Shown: positions 1 through 8,209, counted from the first letter of the stretch. The stretch is 11,138 nucleotides of DNA from Flavobacteriaceae bacterium (GCA_031289875.1 JAITOO010000018.1:1-11138), one strand, 5' to 3'. Made by a program: numbers and translations. Notes: generated by a model not told the origin, from the sequence alone.

Positions 1-13
1 TTTTTTTCTTCAT

Positions 14-550
14 ATGAATAAAGACACTATTACAGTTATTATACAGGATTCCAAGTCTTTAACCGTTCTCACGACAGGAACGACAACGGAGGCTTTGCTC
101 AAAAAGACCAAACTCGAAAGCCGTGTCTTTCTGATAGACAGTTTGTTGGATAATTATACGGTCGATGAAATATTGATGAACGGAGACAAAACCGCTGCGC
201 TGATTAAAGTCAAGACGAAAAAAGAAAATCAAACCACTGATTTTCAGGAAGAAAACAAAGACTATTACTCCTATTTGCGGATTATTGAAAAGAAAATCCA
301 AAAAAGTGTGAAAGGCGGAAATGAAAGTTCCCACATAGCTTCAGTTCTGAAAAAAGGAAAACCCAAAATTGCCCAAAAATTCGGCGAGGAAGTTGTTGAA
401 TTAGTGATAGAATCAGGAAAAAACGACGACAAAAAATTTATCGACGAAGCCGCCGACGCACTGTATTACTACCTGATTTTGCTCCACGAGCGGGGTTTCA
501 GCCTGACCGACGTTTTGAAACAACTGCGCCTTCAAAAAAGGAAAATTTAA
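14..550 (+). CDS. hisE: HisIE-type protein: intact phosphoribosyl-ATP pyrophosphatase domain, degenerate cyclohydrolase domain
   Basis: The C-terminal half (about residues 85-178) is a phosphoribosyl-ATP pyrophosphatase (HisE), the second step of histidine synthesis, in which PRATP is hydrolysed to PRAMP and pyrophosphate in the cytoplasm. It shows the family's metal-binding acidic motifs: KIAQKFGEEVVE (E125, E126, E129) and EAAD (E145, D148), followed by the usual YYYLILL helix. The N-terminal ~80 residues align by eye with the HisI (PRAMP cyclohydrolase) half of Bacteroidota HisIE fusions: IIQD near residue 10 matches its start, and GDKTAALIKV at 57-66 sits where the DCDNDTLL-type metal site normally is. 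The zinc cysteines, the Asp cluster, the W-x-KG-E-x-SGN segment and the HTG-TCW segment are all gone, and the protein has no cysteine at all. HisI activity is therefore unlikely. At 178 aa it is shorter than the usual ~200 aa. The frame stays open to the window edge, so a slightly earlier start is possible. It is probably the last gene of a his cluster lying to the left. Confidence 0.85.
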   Translation: MNKDTITVIIQDSKSLTVLTTGTTTEALLKKTKLESRVFLIDSLLDNYTVDEILMNGDKTAALIKVKTKKENQTTDFQEENKDYYSYLRIIEKKIQKSVKGGNESSHIASVLKKGKPKIAQKFGEEVVELVIESGKNDDKKFIDEAADALYYYLILLHERGFSLTDVLKQLRLQKRKI

Positions 551-578
551 CCCTTTTCTGCAAGATTTTTCAAAATTC

Positions 579-609
579 TTCGTTTTTCAAATCAAAATAA
601 GTAGCTTTG
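579..609 (+). promoter_or_regulatory. Bacteroidota-type promoter for the beta-helix lipoprotein gene
   Basis: TAGCTTTG at 602-609 matches the Bacteroidota -7 consensus TAnnTTTG exactly. TTCG at 579-582 is one base off the -33 TTTG and is separated from it by 19 nt, the expected spacing. Transcription would begin near 615-617, giving a leader of only ~14 nt before the ATG at 630. The lipoprotein is therefore probably transcribed independently of hisE. Confidence 0.6.
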
Positions 610-629
610 TCTCTCAAAAAAAATTGAAT

Positions 630-2021
630 ATGAAAAAAATATCGTGGTTTTTTTGTTCGCTTTTGGCGCTGGCGCTGGTCTATTCCTGCAACCGCGACGA
701 GTTGAGTTTTGAATCCGCTTCGCAAAAACTGCGCTTTTCCAAAGATACCGTCTTGTTGGATACGGTTTTCTCCTCCGTCAGGTCGGAAACTTATGCGTTA
801 AAAGTTTATAATCAAGAAGATAAGGACGTTTCCATTCCGAGAATTTACTTGGAAAACGGAGGGAATTCTTGGTTCAAAATCAATGTGGACGGCACGGCAG
901 GCGTTGATTTTCATGACATTCCGATTCGGGCGCACGACAGCCTCTATATTTTCGTGGAAATTGCTCCAAAAGCAGTCAATTCTTCTGATATGCTTGCTGA
1001 TGAAAACCTGATTTTCAATACATTAAATAACACCCAATCCGTCAAACTGCTGGCTTTGGTCGAAGATGCCGACTTTTACTATTCTCCTGACGGAAAGACT
1101 GAAATTTCGTCCGATTTGACATGGAATAATGCTAAATCCAAAGTGATTTATGGCAATTTGAAGGTTACCAAAGGAGCAAAACTTACCATTGACGAGGGAA
1201 CGAGAGTCTATTTCCACAAGGGCGCAAGCCTCACGATTGATGAAAATTCGGAACTGAACATCAACGGAACATTAGGCAAGGAAGTGATTTTGCGCGGCGA
1301 CCGCAACGACCCCAAATATGATTCGTTGCCGAAAAATTGGGAAAATATCTATCTGTCTTCCCTTGCGATAGCGAAAGTCAATTATGCAATTGTCAAAGGA
1401 GGAACGGACGCTTTCGTTTTAGAGCCTGCTTCCCAACTGGAAATTTCCAACACGCAGATTTACAATTTTTCCAATACGGGAATTTATGCTATCGGGGCAG
1501 AGGTAACAGGAAAAAATCTGGTGGCAAACAACTGCGGAAATGCTGATTTAATGCTTCAATTTGGTGGAAATTATGACTTTACGCATTGCACTTTTGCCAA
1601 TTTCTATAATCTCACGCCTGCTTCGGGTTATGCGGCATATTTGTCCAATTCCTATGATAATCAATACAATGCGTTGAATGCGGTTTTTAAAAACTGTATT
1701 TTCTGGACAGGAAAATCAAGCAATAACAGTCTGTATTTCAACAAATCAGAGCAGGAAGCATTCCATTACGTTTTTGATACCAATTTGATTAAAAACAGTT
1801 CAAACGGAATTAAAATAGAGGGCGACCCGAATTTCATCAATATCATTTTGAACGAAAACCCATCGTTCACGAATACGCAGTTTTCCAAAAATCTGCTGAA
1901 TTTAAAACCCGATTCGCCTGCTTTCGGAAAGGGAAATGTAACTTACGCAAACGCTGTTCCGTACGACATCAAAGGGGTGTTAAGGACAAGCAGTCCCACG
2001 TTGGGCGCATACCAGCAATGA
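630..2021 (+). CDS. Surface lipoprotein with N-terminal Ig-like region and right-handed parallel beta-helix
   Basis: This is a predicted lipoprotein of 463 aa, function unknown. Residues 1-20 form a signal peptide (MKK, hydrophobic core, lipobox LVYSC with Cys20). The following NRDE is acidic, which in Bacteroidota often marks lipoproteins sent to the cell surface (inference). Residues ~35-145 look like an Ig/Hydin-type beta-sandwich. From ~170 on, short repeating strands such as LKVTKGAKLTIDEGTRVYF and ASLTIDENSELNINGT are the stacked rungs of a parallel beta-helix. The C-terminus (SPAFGKG ... DIKGVLR ... LGAYQ) matches the closing segment common in Bacteroidota beta-helix proteins. I chose the ATG at 630. 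A TTG six bases upstream is also in frame but would add only Met-Asn before the signal peptide and fits the promoter less well. The gene converges on the barrel gene with one base between stops. No catalytic residues can be named: it could be a polysaccharide-binding or structural protein as easily as an enzyme. Confidence 0.85.
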   Translation: MKKISWFFCSLLALALVYSCNRDELSFESASQKLRFSKDTVLLDTVFSSVRSETYALKVYNQEDKDVSIPRIYLENGGNSWFKINVDGTAGVDFHDIPIRAHDSLYIFVEIAPKAVNSSDMLADENLIFNTLNNTQSVKLLALVEDADFYYSPDGKTEISSDLTWNNAKSKVIYGNLKVTKGAKLTIDEGTRVYFHKGASLTIDENSELNINGTLGKEVILRGDRNDPKYDSLPKNWENIYLSSLAIAKVNYAIVKGGTDAFVLEPASQLEISNTQIYNFSNTGIYAIGAEVTGKNLVANNCGNADLMLQFGGNYDFTHCTFANFYNLTPASGYAAYLSNSYDNQYNALNAVFKNCIFWTGKSSNNSLYFNKSEQEAFHYVFDTNLIKNSSNGIKIEGDPNFINIILNENPSFTNTQFSKNLLNLKPDSPAFGKGNVTYANAVPYDIKGVLRTSSPTLGAYQQ

Positions 2022-2022
2022 T

Positions 2023-5000
2023 TTAAAACGTTGCCCTCAACTGTACGCTGCCTGTGTGAATGGTTTTTGTGTCTTCGCTTTTGCGCCCGTCGTAGATAAG
2101 GTTCAGCGTGAAAACAGAACTCAGTTCGCGTTGTACATAAACTTTCCAAACCTTATTCATCCCTGATTGCAATCCTTCCATCATCTGGCTGGAAACCAGC
2201 GAATAATTGTTTCCCGTCAGGTCGTTTTGAATGAATGAGAATGAACCGTTGGCAGAAGTTTTTTTGTTGTCGTTCCACCGAAAGTCCATGCCTGCCTGCT
2301 TCCAGAGCAGTTTTTCCGCACCTTGCAGATTTTTCTTGTCTTGATATTTGAAAAACGCCGATGCGCTGATGTTTTTGTCAAATTCATAAATAACCGTCGG
2401 ACTGATGCCGAAAGTTCTGATAGTAAACTTCTTGCTGTTAAACAATTGCGAATCGCTGTGGTCGTTGATGAAATTATTTTGCAACGTGAAAATCCATGAT
2501 TTATAAGGTTTTATGCTGAACTGAAATTGATGATTATCTGTATTTCGCGTTTCGCGCCCCGTATAGACGTACTGCGCATTGTTATTGTTGATATACTGAT
2601 AGTTAGCAGCCCATTTGTTTTTATTCAGCCGGTTGAAAAGAAAATTTGTCGTAAAACTTTGTGTTCGGCTCAACAAATCCTTTCCGGAAAAGGGATTGAA
2701 CTCTTCCGTGCGGTTGTTTTTATAATAAGATGAAGCCGACTGAAAAGCTGATTGCAAACTAATTCTTTCCCACCATGCAGATTTCATAAACCTTGATGGA
2801 CTGAATAACACGCTGAAATTCAACCGATTTTTGTTGGATTTTACATATTTCACATTGTCTGTGAAAACACGGATATACTGCGCCTGATCGCTGAACTCGG
2901 CGACTTCGAACTCGTCAGGTTCTTCAATACCGTTGCCGTTGTAGTCTGTCCACTTGTAAATACCCGTTCCGTCGGCAACTTTCACGTATTTAAATTCGCG
3001 CTGGGCTTCCTGTCCGCTGGCGAGTTCGTACACGGCGTTGAGCGAAATTCCGTTGTTGAAAAAAGTTTTATTCCAATGAATATTTCCCAAAACGAAATTC
3101 TCCTCTTCTTGATTTTCATACATTTTTTTGTTGTACAAAACTCTTCGGTAATGCGCCTCAAAACTCAAATTTTGTGTTTCAGACTTGATTAACCTGCTGC
3201 TTAAAACCGCTCCGTAAGCATGTGTGAAATTTTGCAATTTGCCATCGCGGACGGAATCATTGGTTTGAGTATATAATTTCAGGCGGGCATTGATTTTGGC
3301 GCTGTCGTTGATGCCTAAAAAAGCGTACCATTCGTTTCGGGCAAAGCTCAAATAATCGTATTTATCAGTAATTTTGTCTTTTTTTTGATTGCTTTCTCCC
3401 TCAAAACCCGCTCCAATAGTAAAATTTTTGATTTTTTGCTGTGCCTGCGTTTGATGGCGGATAAAATCGGAAGTTTGCTCAATATCGGAAGTGTGAAGAT
3501 AACTCAACTTGCCGGAAATCCATACCTTGTCATTTTTGAATTGACCGAAAACGTCGTTTTTCAAACCGTTGTAAAAATCTTGTTCGTTCAAGTAATTCAG
3601 CGTGTAATTGAAAGTCCATTTTTTGCCGAATTGATTATTCCAGTCAAAACGCATCTTGTTCTGATTCCGATGATTAAATTCTTGATTCAAATTAAAATCC
3701 CGACTAAATTCCACATTGTTGATTCTTTCCAAAACATAAAAATCCTTTTGAATAAAAGTGTGTTCCAGATGAAAATTGCTTTTCCATGAATTTATATCCA
3801 TCTGTTTATCAAAGAATAACCTCGTCGCAAAGCCCGAATTTCCGCCGTTTCCAACGGGAGAAAAAGTGTTGTCGTCATGGCTGCTGAATGCCAAACTTGC
3901 TCCTATTTTCCCATTTTTGATTTTATATTCTGCATTGGCGGAGAGAATTTGCGTTTTTTGCGGCGCAATCAGCAGAACAACAGGCTCATAGTCGCCCTGC
4001 AGAACATTATTGAGAGGCGGAATATACTCGTAAACGCGTCCGTTTACGGGCAATTGCGAAATGCGGTAATTCCCTTTTCCCGACCCAACGAAGGTAAAAG
4101 AAACGACATACAGACTGTCGGAATTGTCGGTGGAATATTCGTAAATCATTTGGTTACCGAAAGTTGTCTTGCGGTACAAAATTTTGTTTGCATCATAGTC
4201 CGTTAAAACCGCATGGGGAGCATACATTTTGTTTGGATCGCTGCCCGCTTGGCTGAGAATTTCTTTCTGAGAATCAGTCAAATCCTGATTACTGTTTTTG
4301 CTGTCTGCTTCGGAAAAAAAGTTGGCGTTGAACGAAAAATTTTCAGACGTATGTTTCGCTCCCGCATAGAGCAAAAATCGATGGTAAGTAGTTGTATTAT
4401 AGATGTATTCGACGATGATTCGGCTGTCGGAAGAAATATATCGGTTGGAAGTAAAGGTTAATTCGCCTGTGTTATAGTTGATTACATAATCACGGTCTGC
4501 ATCGCGTGTGAGCAAAACGCCGTTCAGATATACTTTTTCCGAGCCTGAAATGACGACAATGTACAATTCGCCTTGTTTTCCCTGTAATTTGTAGGGACCT
4601 TGATTTCCTTCTATTCCATTGAATTGCATACGGTTAAACTCTCCTCGGGAAAGCGATCCCAACGCATAAAAATCTGTTGAAGAATGTGCGCGCTGAATGT
4701 GCGTTCCAAGCTGGACTCCCGTGATTTTCCGGCTGAAATTGGCAAAATAATCTTCATTTTGAATCAAATCCAGATGCCCCGCTCTGAGGTAAGAATTTTT
4801 GTTGGAAAGTTCGATGTAAATTTTGTCAAATTCGTCCAAACGTTGAGTATAACCCTCTGATTCTATGGGAATATTGTGGTCTGAAATAGCGGCTTTGATT
4901 TTTACTTCGCGGCTCAACTGTCCTGAAAGCTCCAAATCCAGCGTGGATTGTACCGAAGCGCTTTGATTGTTTCCGAAAGTGATTCCGCGAACCATTGAAC

Positions 5001-5418
5001 CTGAACTGCTTAAGCCTTGAAAAAAATCAGTTTTTTTCTTGGTTTCGGGCGTGATTTCGTAGAAATTTTTCGGTCTTCGGATATTGACAATCAGCGAAGT
5101 ATCTTTTGAAAAGATAACTGTTTGCTTTTTCTCGGGATAGATATAATATTCGATTTTCAGATTTTGATTCAACATAGATTTGTCAAATGCCAATGTTTGA
5201 TTTTCTGAATTAAATCGATACAGATTTGGATTAATCATTTGATTATCTGCATTTTTCACCATTAAAGTATTCGGAATGACGGAAATCGAATCCAAAACAA
5301 CGAGCGTGTCGGAAATTGCGAGGTTTCTGCTTCTGAAATTCGGGTTTTTCCAAGTTTCCTGCGAGCAGGCAAAAACGCCCCATAATCCGGCAAATAATAT
5401 GAAAATTTTACAATTCAA
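2023..5418 (-). CDS. Large outer-membrane beta-barrel-type surface protein (1131 aa), function unknown
   Basis: The N-terminus MNCKIFILFAGLWGVFACS is a signal peptide, possibly lipoprotein type (VFAC, Cys18). Residues ~135-220 contain a segment (GITFGNNQSASVQSTLDLEL, then KIKAAISDHNIPIE and LDEFDKIYIEL) that from memory resembles part of the T9SS translocon protein SprA. This protein is under half the size of SprA, so it is at most a relative. A later segment, around DYVINYNTGELTF and RIIVEYIY, recurs in Bacteroidota envelope proteins. The second half is dominated by alternating polar/aromatic strands typical of a barrel, and it ends VQLRATF, a terminal phenylalanine as expected for Bam-dependent insertion. 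Residues 825-836 (DYNGNGIEEPDE) match an EF-hand-like calcium loop. The start is TTG at 5418: the only upstream codons before an in-frame TAA are GTT TTT CAA AAA, and the next Met is past the signal peptide. Nothing in the sequence names a substrate. Confidence 0.8.
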   Translation of the reverse strand: MNCKIFILFAGLWGVFACSQETWKNPNFRSRNLAISDTLVVLDSISVIPNTLMVKNADNQMINPNLYRFNSENQTLAFDKSMLNQNLKIEYYIYPEKKQTVIFSKDTSLIVNIRRPKNFYEITPETKKKTDFFQGLSSSGSMVRGITFGNNQSASVQSTLDLELSGQLSREVKIKAAISDHNIPIESEGYTQRLDEFDKIYIELSNKNSYLRAGHLDLIQNEDYFANFSRKITGVQLGTHIQRAHSSTDFYALGSLSRGEFNRMQFNGIEGNQGPYKLQGKQGELYIVVISGSEKVYLNGVLLTRDADRDYVINYNTGELTFTSNRYISSDSRIIVEYIYNTTTYHRFLLYAGAKHTSENFSFNANFFSEADSKNSNQDLTDSQKEILSQAGSDPNKMYAPHAVLTDYDANKILYRKTTFGNQMIYEYSTDNSDSLYVVSFTFVGSGKGNYRISQLPVNGRVYEYIPPLNNVLQGDYEPVVLLIAPQKTQILSANAEYKIKNGKIGASLAFSSHDDNTFSPVGNGGNSGFATRLFFDKQMDINSWKSNFHLEHTFIQKDFYVLERINNVEFSRDFNLNQEFNHRNQNKMRFDWNNQFGKKWTFNYTLNYLNEQDFYNGLKNDVFGQFKNDKVWISGKLSYLHTSDIEQTSDFIRHQTQAQQKIKNFTIGAGFEGESNQKKDKITDKYDYLSFARNEWYAFLGINDSAKINARLKLYTQTNDSVRDGKLQNFTHAYGAVLSSRLIKSETQNLSFEAHYRRVLYNKKMYENQEEENFVLGNIHWNKTFFNNGISLNAVYELASGQEAQREFKYVKVADGTGIYKWTDYNGNGIEEPDEFEVAEFSDQAQYIRVFTDNVKYVKSNKNRLNFSVLFSPSRFMKSAWWERISLQSAFQSASSYYKNNRTEEFNPFSGKDLLSRTQSFTTNFLFNRLNKNKWAANYQYINNNNAQYVYTGRETRNTDNHQFQFSIKPYKSWIFTLQNNFINDHSDSQLFNSKKFTIRTFGISPTVIYEFDKNISASAFFKYQDKKNLQGAEKLLWKQAGMDFRWNDNKKTSANGSFSFIQNDLTGNNYSLVSSQMMEGLQSGMNKVWKVYVQRELSSVFTLNLIYDGRKSEDTKTIHTGSVQLRATF

Positions 5419-5531
5419 TTTTTGAAAAACTTAGGAAACAATACGTTTATAAAACTGAAACACAAAAAAATAAACGATTTTTGTTTGTAATTATTTTGAT
5501 AAAAGTACAAAATAAATTTCTTTTGCCCACC

Positions 5532-5547
5532 CGATATTGACATATCG
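5532..5547. repeat. Short inverted repeat between rlmN and the barrel gene
   Basis: CGATAT (5532-5537) and ATATCG (5542-5547) form a perfect 6-bp inverted repeat with a 4-nt centre, lying ~60 bases past the rlmN stop and ~115 bases before the barrel start. No T-run follows on either strand, so it is not a convincing terminator. It could be a protein-binding site or chance. The rest of the 189-nt gap (5419-5607) is AT-rich, and I see no confident -7 element for the barrel gene in it. Confidence 0.25.
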
Positions 5548-5607
5548 ACCCGTATATTTTTATTAGAGCAAAAAACCTAAGAATCTAAAAAACAATACCT
5601 GAAAAAC

Positions 5608-6642
5608 TCAATGCTTGTTTGCAAGCTGTCCGCAGGCAGCATCAATATCTGCGCCTCGACTTTTTCGGATTTTGACAGTAACCGCGTGTTCTTCCAATTG
5701 GCGGACATAATTTTCCACCGCCTTATCGGAGGCTTGGCGGAAATCTCCGCCGTCAATGGCGTTGTATTGAATCAAATTTACTTTACACGGCACTTTTTTG
5801 CAGTATTTTATCAACGCTTTGATATCTTCCTCGCCATCGTTGATACCCTGCCAAACGATGTACTCAAACGTAATCCGGCTTTTGGTCTGCCTGTACCAAT
5901 ATTGCAGAGCCTCCATAATGTCCGCAAGCGGAAATTTAACGCTGAACGGCATCAGACGGCGGCGCTTTTCCTCAATGGCAGAATGAAGCGAAAGTGCAAG
6001 TTTCACTTTTAAATTCTCGTCGGCAAGCATGGTTATCATTTTTGGAATACCTGAGGTTGAGAGGGTTATCCGTCTTGCGGACATTCCCAAACCTGTGTTT
6101 TCCGTGATTTTCCGGACAGCTTCCGTCACAGCGTTGTAATTCAGCAAAGGTTCTCCCATTCCCATAAAAACAATGTTGGAAAGCGGTTTTTGATGAAATT
6201 CACGGCTCTGTTTATCAATGAGGATAATTTGGTCTATAATTTCTGCTGAAGTGAGGTTTCGCATTCGTGCCAGCCGTGCCGTAGCGCAAAAAGTGCAGTC
6301 CAGACTGCACCCGACTTGCGAGGAAATGCAGGCAGTCGTCCGTTTGGCGGTAGGAATCATGACGGACTCCACAACGCTGTCGTCGAAAAGCCGGACGGCG
6401 TTTTTGATTGTTCCGTCTTGGGAACGCTGCATGACGTGGATTTTAGCAGGGTTGATAAGGAAATGTTCCGAAAGTTTCTCCCGCAAAGACTTGGAAAGGT
6501 TGGTCATCTCGTCAATGGAATGGGCGTTTTTGCTCCAAATCCAGTCGTAAACCTGTCGCGCACGGAAAGGTTTCTCGTTTATGGAAACGAAAAAATCTTC
6601 TAATTGTTCAAGCGATAGAGTGCGAAAGTCTTTCAAAATCAA
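5608..6642 (-). CDS. rlmN: Dual-specificity RNA methyltransferase RlmN (23S rRNA A2503 / tRNA A37 m2A)
   Basis: This is a radical SAM enzyme that methylates C2 of adenosine 2503 in 23S rRNA and A37 in some tRNAs. The iron-sulphur motif CxxxCxxC is at C112, C116 and C119. C105, in CISSQVGC, and C337, in DAACGQL near the C-terminus, correspond to the mechanistic cysteines 118 and 355 of the E. coli enzyme, so the catalytic set is complete. Other family landmarks are the N-terminal FRARQVYDWIW helix, GMGEPLLNY, LSTSG and LALSLHS. At 344 aa the length is normal. Initiation is at TTG (6642, or TTG 6636): a TAA lies directly upstream of the first and no ATG exists near the N-terminus. Only 28 bases separate it from the stop of the upstream repeat-protein gene and no promoter is visible there, so it is probably cotranscribed with that gene. 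Confidence 0.96.
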   Translation of the reverse strand: MILKDFRTLSLEQLEDFFVSINEKPFRARQVYDWIWSKNAHSIDEMTNLSKSLREKLSEHFLINPAKIHVMQRSQDGTIKNAVRLFDDSVVESVMIPTAKRTTACISSQVGCSLDCTFCATARLARMRNLTSAEIIDQIILIDKQSREFHQKPLSNIVFMGMGEPLLNYNAVTEAVRKITENTGLGMSARRITLSTSGIPKMITMLADENLKVKLALSLHSAIEEKRRRLMPFSVKFPLADIMEALQYWYRQTKSRITFEYIVWQGINDGEEDIKALIKYCKKVPCKVNLIQYNAIDGGDFRQASDKAVENYVRQLEEHAVTVKIRKSRGADIDAACGQLANKH

Positions 6643-6670
6643 TTAAAAATTAAGCGCCTTATTTTTTATT

Positions 6671-8209
6671 TTACTCTTTAATAAATTTCGTTTTTAATTT
6701 TCCTTTGCTTGTTTGCAAGTTAAGAAAATATATGCCTTTGCTCAAAGAAGAAACAGAGAGTTGATTGTTCAAAACTTCTGCGGTTTTTATCAATCTGCCG
6801 TTCTGGTCAAAAATTTCTGCTTTTAGCACAGGCTCTTTGGAGGTGAAATGCAAAACGTCTTTTACAGGATTGGGATAGATACCGATTTTTGCCTTAACGG
6901 AAATCTCCTCCGTACTCATATTGTCGGGAGCTAATTTGACTACCCAGCCATCCTCGCCTCCATGATTCCCTGAAACATCACCGTCATTGGAGTTTGTGTA
7001 TCCTGCAACAATGTAGCCTCCGTCGGAAGTTTGCTGTATGGAATAAGCCCACTCTCTATAGCTTCCGCCCAAACATTTTTGCCAAAGCAAATTTCCCGAA
7101 GCGTCCAATTTTACTATCCAGCCATCGCCTTCTCCATGATAACCTGAAACATCGCCGTCGTTGGAGAACGTAATGCCTGCAACAATATAGCCTCCGTCGG
7201 AAGTTTGCTGTATGGACTCAGCATAATCCCAATTACTGCCGCCCAAACATTTTTGCCAGAGCAAATTCCCCGAAGCGTCCAATTTTACTACCCAGCTATC
7301 GTCGTTTCCATGATTGCCTGAAACATCGCCGTCATTGGAGTACGTAGAGCCTGCAACAATGTAGCCTCCGTCAGAAGTTTGCTGTATGGAAGAAACACTA
7401 TCATAAGAACTGCCGCCCAAACATTTCTGCCAAAGCAAATTTCCCGAAGCATCCAATTTCACTACCCAGCCATCGCCATTTCCATGATGACCTGAAACAT
7501 CGCCATCGTTGGAATGGGTCTCTCCTGCAACAATATAGCCTCCATCGGAAGTTTGCTGTATGGAACGAGCCCAATCGGAACTGTTTCCACCCAAACATTT
7601 TTGCCAGAGTAAACTTCCCGAAGCATCCAATTTTACTACCCAGCCATCTCTGTTTCCATGATTGCCTGAAACATCGCCGTCATTGGAGTACGTATAGCCT
7701 GCAACAATATAGCCTCCATCGAAAGTTTGCTGTATGGAAGAAGCCCACTCGTCACTGCTTCCACCCAATCATTTTTGCCAGAGTAAATTTCCCGAAGCGT
7801 CCAATTTTACTACCCAGCCATCTCTGTTTCCATGATTGCCTGAAACATCGCCGTCATTGGAGTCTGTGTATCCTGCTGCAATATAGCCTCCATCGGAAGT
7901 TTGTTGTATGGAAAAAGCAATATCTTCACCACTTCCACCCAAACATTTTTGCCAGAGCAAATTTCCCGAAGCGTCCAATTTTACTATCCATGCATCATAG
8001 TTTCCATGATTATCTGAAACATCGCCGTCGTTGGATTCTGTGTTTCCTGCAACAATATAGCCTCCGTCGGAAGTCTGCTGTACGGAAGAAACATCATCTC
8101 CACTACTGCCGCCGAAACATTTTTGCCACTCAATTGCCGGAGCTGGTGTCTGCGCTATAGCTATTCCCGCAAGGGAAAATACAAATAAAGAAAAGAGAAT
8201 TTTTTTCAT
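6671..8209 (-). pseudogene. T9SS-exported protein of seven 58-residue repeats, interrupted by an in-frame UGA
   Basis: One continuous reading frame of 512 codons is broken only by TGA at 7769-7771 (codon 147). Residues 1-19 are a signal peptide (MKKILFSLFVFSLAGIAIA, cut before QTP). Residues 28-433 are seven repeats of 58 aa, each with WQKCLGG, SIQQTSDGGYIVAG, SNDGDVSGNHG and WVVKLDASGNLL. Residues ~441-512 are a type A T9SS sorting domain: IGIYPNPVKDVL, the middle AEIFDQNGRLI, then LSKGIYFLNLQT and basic residues to the end. If intact, the product would cross the inner membrane by Sec and be exported by T9SS to the cell surface. Seven repeats would suit a seven-bladed beta-propeller (inference); no enzymatic residues are seen. 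The UGA replaces the TGT (Cys) found at this place in the other six repeats. As read, the first fragment has signal peptide but no sorting domain, and the second (from TTG 7768) the reverse. This may be a recent pseudogene, a sequencing error or recoding. The name covers both fragments. Confidence 0.8.
6911..8128 (-). repeat. Seven tandem 174-bp coding repeats
   Basis: These are seven head-to-tail units of exactly 174 bp (58 codons), with no indels between units. In coding order they are 7955-8128, 7781-7954, 7607-7780, 7433-7606, 7259-7432, 7085-7258 and 6911-7084. Units are highly alike in DNA as well as protein; the main variable stretch is the ~7 residues after LGG and the residue or two before SNDGD. 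The last unit diverges after WVVKL, where it runs into the linker before the sorting domain. The third unit holds the nonsense codon and also a Ser-to-Phe (QQTFDGG) and an Asn-to-Ser (ASGSLL) change not seen in the others. Such an array is prone to unequal recombination and to assembly collapse. Confidence 0.95.

Noticed and set aside
3385..4461. Several plus-strand frames of 70-134 codons opposite the barrel gene
   Set aside because: They lie entirely antisense to a long, coherent reading frame and show no signal peptide, motif or promoter of their own.
7740..7771. Selenocysteine insertion at the UGA that replaces a cysteine codon
   Set aside because: A Cys-to-UGA exchange is the classic hint, and a weak GAAGC/GCTTC pairing lies downstream. 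But the neighbouring repeats have similar downstream sequence with TGT, the cysteine is a repeat-scaffold residue and not a redox site, and no selenoprotein machinery is visible in the window.
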